7,859 nt of DNA from Actinomycetota bacterium (lineage in GTDB: Bacteria > Actinomycetota > Aquicultoria > Subteraquimicrobiales > UBA9087): positions 1-7,859 of the forward strand of contig DNCG01000089.1 in the NCBI GenBank assembly GCA_003491635.1. Direction: 5' to 3'. The translations under genes were made by a program, and so were the position numbers. This document shows positions 5,648 to 7,859 of this stretch, one piece after another (the stretch's first letter is position 1; each line of letters starts with the position of its first letter). The notes below the pieces were generated by a model that did not search any database, was not told the origin of the DNA, and saw nothing but the letters and a program-made list of their open reading frames with translations.

Positions 5648-6489
5648 AGGACGTCAGCTTCACCTATATGGAGGGGACTCCCCTAGCACAGACAGCCCTG
5701 AGAGATATAAATGTTTCCATTCAGGAGGGCGAGTTTGTTGGTCTAATCGGGCCCACGGGTTCGGGAAAATCAACCCTAATTCAACACTTCAATGGGCTAC
5801 TGATCCCCACCCGGGGAAAGGTTTTTGTGGAGGACAAGGAGGTGGGTGTTGAGATCAAGCCCGCCGAGACCAGGCAGAAGATGGGCCTGGTCTTTCAATT
5901 TCCTGAAAATCAACTTTTCGAAGAGAGCGTCTTTGGCGATGTTGCCTTTGGGCCTCGCAATCTAGGATGTTCCGAGGAAGAGATCGAGGTGAGAGTGAAA
6001 AAGTCGCTGGAGTTCGTGGGCCTCGATTACGATTCTTTCAAGAACCGTTCTCCCTTTTCCCTCAGTGGGGGTGAGATGAGGCGTGTGGCCATCGCCGGCG
6101 TCCTGGCGATGGAGCCCAAGATGCTGATTTTGGATGAACCTACCTCTGGCCTGGACTCCCAGGGGCGCGAAGAAATCTTATCCCGTCTTGAGCATCTCCA
6201 TCATACTGAATCTCTGACCATAGTTTTGGTTTCCCACGATATGGATGAGGTGGCTCATCTGGCCGATAGGCTGATCGTTCTCAACGAGGGACGCATCCTT
6301 TTCGATGATGAGCCAAGGCGAATCTTCTCTCAAGCGCAGAAACTAAGGGAGATAGGATTGGGTGTTCCCCACGTGACTTCTCTTTTTATGTCCCTCATCG
6401 ATAGGGGCATGAAGGTTCCCTCCAGTTTGTTTGAGGTGGAGCAGGCGGCCGATGTCATTGTGGACATGTTCGAGGAGATGGTGAGATGA
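5632..6489 (+). CDS. ecfA2: ECF transporter energy-coupling ATPase EcfA2
   Basis: This is the second ATPase of the ECF module and is expected to pair with EcfA1 on the EcfT coupling helices at the inner face of the membrane. The 285-residue protein shows Walker A GPTGSGKST (40-48), Q-loop Gln89 (VFQFPENQLFE), signature LSGGEMRR (144-151), Walker B/catalytic Glu in LILDEP (165-170, Glu169), TSGLD (171-175) and H-loop His202 (VSHD). The Glu-Met signature and GLD distinguish it from EcfA1. The C-terminal RGMKVP (258-263) matches RGLKVP in EcfA1. The start lies inside the end of ecfA1, with GGTGAG (5620-5625) six bases upstream. The stop overlaps the ecfT ATG as ATGA, so all three genes are probably translated together. 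Confidence 0.94.
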   Translation: MLLELEDVSFTYMEGTPLAQTALRDINVSIQEGEFVGLIGPTGSGKSTLIQHFNGLLIPTRGKVFVEDKEVGVEIKPAETRQKMGLVFQFPENQLFEESVFGDVAFGPRNLGCSEEEIEVRVKKSLEFVGLDYDSFKNRSPFSLSGGEMRRVAIAGVLAMEPKMLILDEPTSGLDSQGREEILSRLEHLHHTESLTIVLVSHDMDEVAHLADRLIVLNEGRILFDDEPRRIFSQAQKLREIGLGVPHVTSLFMSLIDRGMKVPSSLFEVEQAADVIVDMFEEMVR

Positions 6490-7286
6490 GAGCGCTAAGG
6501 GTGACCGTGGGACAGTACTTTCCTGCCGAGTCGCCAATCCATCGGCTCGATCCGCGAGTGAAAATCTGTCTCACCATGCTGCTCATGGTGGCCATATTTA
6601 TGGTCAGGAGCTTCACCGGCTTTGCGGGGTTGGGTCTTCTTCTTTGTCTGGTGGTTTATGTGGGGCAGCTTCCCTGGAGCTGGATTCTCAGGGGGCTGAA
6701 GCCCCTTCGCTACGTTCTTCTCTTTACTCTGGTGATGCACCTGTTGTTCACCCCCGGTCTGGTTATATTGTTACTGGGACCGCTCAGGATCACCCAGGAG
6801 GGTCTCCAGAATGGCCTGTTTTTTTGTGCCAGGCTCGTTCTGCTCGTCTCTGGAACGTCACTTCTTACCTTCACCACCACTCCCATCGAGCTGACCGATG
6901 GCATAGAGTATCTTCTCTCCCCCTTCAGAAGATTCAAAGTGCCCGCTCATGAACTGGCGATGATGATGACCATCGCCTTGAGGTTCATACCCACGCTTCT
7001 AGTTGAGACGGAGAAGATAATGAAGGCCCAAATGGCCCGAGGAGCCGACTTTGAATCGGGCAACATTTTCAGGAGAGCCAGGAGTCTCGTGCCTTTACTC
7101 GTCCCCCTCTTCGTTAGTGTCTTTCGTAGAGCCGATGAACTGGCTCTGGCCATGGAGTCACGGTGTTATCGGGGAGGGGAAGGAAGGACCAGAATGCGGG
7201 CTCTGCGGATGGAGGGCAAGGATTGGCTGATGGGATTGGCGACGGTCGTGCTCCTGGTGCTGGCGATTCTGGTTGGTTTACCCTGA
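6486..7286 (+). CDS. ecfT: ECF transporter transmembrane component EcfT
   Basis: EcfT is the integral membrane scaffold linking the ATPase pair to a substrate-specific S component. The 266-residue protein starts with the typical SPIHRLDPRVK segment (16-26). Hydrophobic membrane spans follow at about 27-60, 74-98 and 111-130. A long cytoplasmic coupling region then contains the two characteristic Arg motifs: ARG at 184-186 (MARGADF) and the second at 225-227, here SRC (AMESRCYRGG). The second differs slightly from the usual Ala-Arg form. A last span lies at about 246-264. Length is normal. The ATGA overlap with ecfA2 supports coupled synthesis in a fixed ratio. No S component lies in the window. 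Confidence 0.94.
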   Translation: MRALRVTVGQYFPAESPIHRLDPRVKICLTMLLMVAIFMVRSFTGFAGLGLLLCLVVYVGQLPWSWILRGLKPLRYVLLFTLVMHLLFTPGLVILLLGPLRITQEGLQNGLFFCARLVLLVSGTSLLTFTTTPIELTDGIEYLLSPFRRFKVPAHELAMMMTIALRFIPTLLVETEKIMKAQMARGADFESGNIFRRARSLVPLLVPLFVSVFRRADELALAMESRCYRGGEGRTRMRALRMEGKDWLMGLATVVLLVLAILVGLP

Positions 7287-7325
7287 AGGGTTCATCCTGA
7301 ACGGGCGATTTTAGAGGAGAAAGAG

Positions 7326-7859
7326 ATGGCGGGGAAGGCCGATATGTATGGCGTCAAGATGATCGTGGAATATGATGGCACAAATTATGCCGGTTTCCAG
7401 AGGCAACCGAGTCGGCCGACCATCCAAGGCGAGCTGGAAAAGGCCCTTTCGATCATCCTTCGAGAGGAGATCAAAGTGGTGGGAGCGGGAAGGACAGATG
7501 CCGGAGTTCACGCCCTTCATCAGGTGGTTAGCTTCAAAACGGGTGCCTCCTTTGAGGCAGATCGGCTTCAGTGGTCTCTGAACTGTTTGTCTCCCAAAGA
7601 TATAGCCGTGAAGAGAATAGAGATCGTTGATTCCTCCTTCTGTGCCCGGAGGAGTGCCACCTCCAGGGAGTACGAGTATTTCATCCTCAATCGTTCTCAT
7701 CCCTCGCCTTTCTTGGATAGATACTCTCATTTTGTGGCGCGTCGGCTGGATCTGAAAGCGATGCGGGAAGCGGCCAAGTTTCTCGTGGGCACTCATGATT
7801 TTTTCGCCTTCTGCCCCACCTGCGGCGGGGATCCCACCAGGCCGGAGACTTCGTCCCGG
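7326..7859 (+). CDS. truA: tRNA pseudouridine(38-40) synthase TruA (partial, 3' end beyond window)
   Basis: TruA converts uridines 38, 39 and 40 of the tRNA anticodon stem-loop to pseudouridine. The first 178 codons are present and the frame is open to the window edge. EYDGTNYAGFQRQ (15-27) and TIQGELEKAL (32-41) match the N-terminal domain. GAGRTDAGVHA (53-63) holds the predicted catalytic Asp58, equivalent to Asp60 of E. coli. SREYEYFILNR and GTHDFFAF continue the family pattern. After AFC there is a Cys-Pro-Thr-Cys and Gly/Pro-rich stretch, a little longer than in common homologues. The start ATG has GAGGAG (7314-7319) six bases upstream; ATG 7344 is a weaker alternative. Its place after ecfT, 39 bases away, is typical of Bacillota-like ribosomal clusters. 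Confidence 0.95.
   Translation, partial: MAGKADMYGVKMIVEYDGTNYAGFQRQPSRPTIQGELEKALSIILREEIKVVGAGRTDAGVHALHQVVSFKTGASFEADRLQWSLNCLSPKDIAVKRIEIVDSSFCARRSATSREYEYFILNRSHPSPFLDRYSHFVARRLDLKAMREAAKFLVGTHDFFAFCPTCGGDPTRPETSSR

Noticed and set aside
7290..7302. Small inverted repeat GTTCA-TCC-TGAAC between ecfT and truA
   Set aside because: It has only five base pairs and no following U-run, so it is too weak to call a terminator or regulatory site.
7311..7796. 161-codon minus-strand open frame opposite truA
   Set aside because: The plus strand encodes clear TruA motifs through the same region; the antisense frame shows no family resemblance.
1..7859. Mobile element, defence system, CRISPR or novel gene cluster
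   Set aside because: Every long plus-strand frame matches a well-known core gene in standard order, and no spacer is larger than about 113 bases, so there is no room for a hidden system.

Overview
This window is a compact, fully plus-strand stretch of bacterial core genome. It covers the end of the spc ribosomal-protein operon, the whole alpha operon, the energising module of an ECF vitamin transporter, and the start of truA. Gene order: (tail of secY?)–adk–map–infA–rpmJ–rpsM–rpsK–rpsD–rpoA–rplQ–ecfA1–ecfA2–ecfT–truA (cut by the right edge). No gap exceeds about 113 bases, and I see no mobile element, CRISPR array, tRNA or rRNA.

Organism: the order rplQ–ecfA1–ecfA2–ecfT–truA is typical of Bacillota and of some deep Actinomycetota. 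Adenylate kinase has a four-cysteine zinc LID. S4 and L36 are the zinc-binding (Cys-rich) forms. IF-1 has a Gram-positive-type sequence. Together these suggest a Gram-positive-type lineage, perhaps a clostridial or deep actinobacterial anaerobe or thermophile from an environmental genome. The sequence alone does not settle the phylum.

Layout: (1) 1-1416, adk and map, joined by a 4-base ATGA overlap. (2) 1414-1442, a good sigma-70-type promoter at the end of map, which probably gives infA and the alpha operon their own transcription. (3) 1472-4703, infA, rpmJ, rpsM, rpsK, rpsD, rpoA and rplQ, which encode translation initiation, 30S assembly proteins S13/S11/S4, RNA polymerase alpha, and 50S proteins L36/L17. 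Two short spacers here (1703-1772 and 1887-1928) can form mutually exclusive hairpins and are candidate sites of autogenous control. (4) 4704-4816, a spacer with a GC-rich compound palindrome and a terminator-like hairpin immediately before the ecfA1 ribosome-binding site. (5) 4817-7286, ecfA1, ecfA2 and ecfT, which overlap one another and form the shared ATPase/transmembrane part of an ECF importer; no substrate-binding S component is present. (6) 7326-7859, the first 178 codons of truA.

I found no new biological system. The points most worth a second look are the alternative RNA structures before rpmJ and rpsM, the hairpin pair between rplQ and ecfA1, and the use of GTG or TTG starts by four of the twelve complete genes, including two consecutive ribosomal-protein genes that start with TTG.
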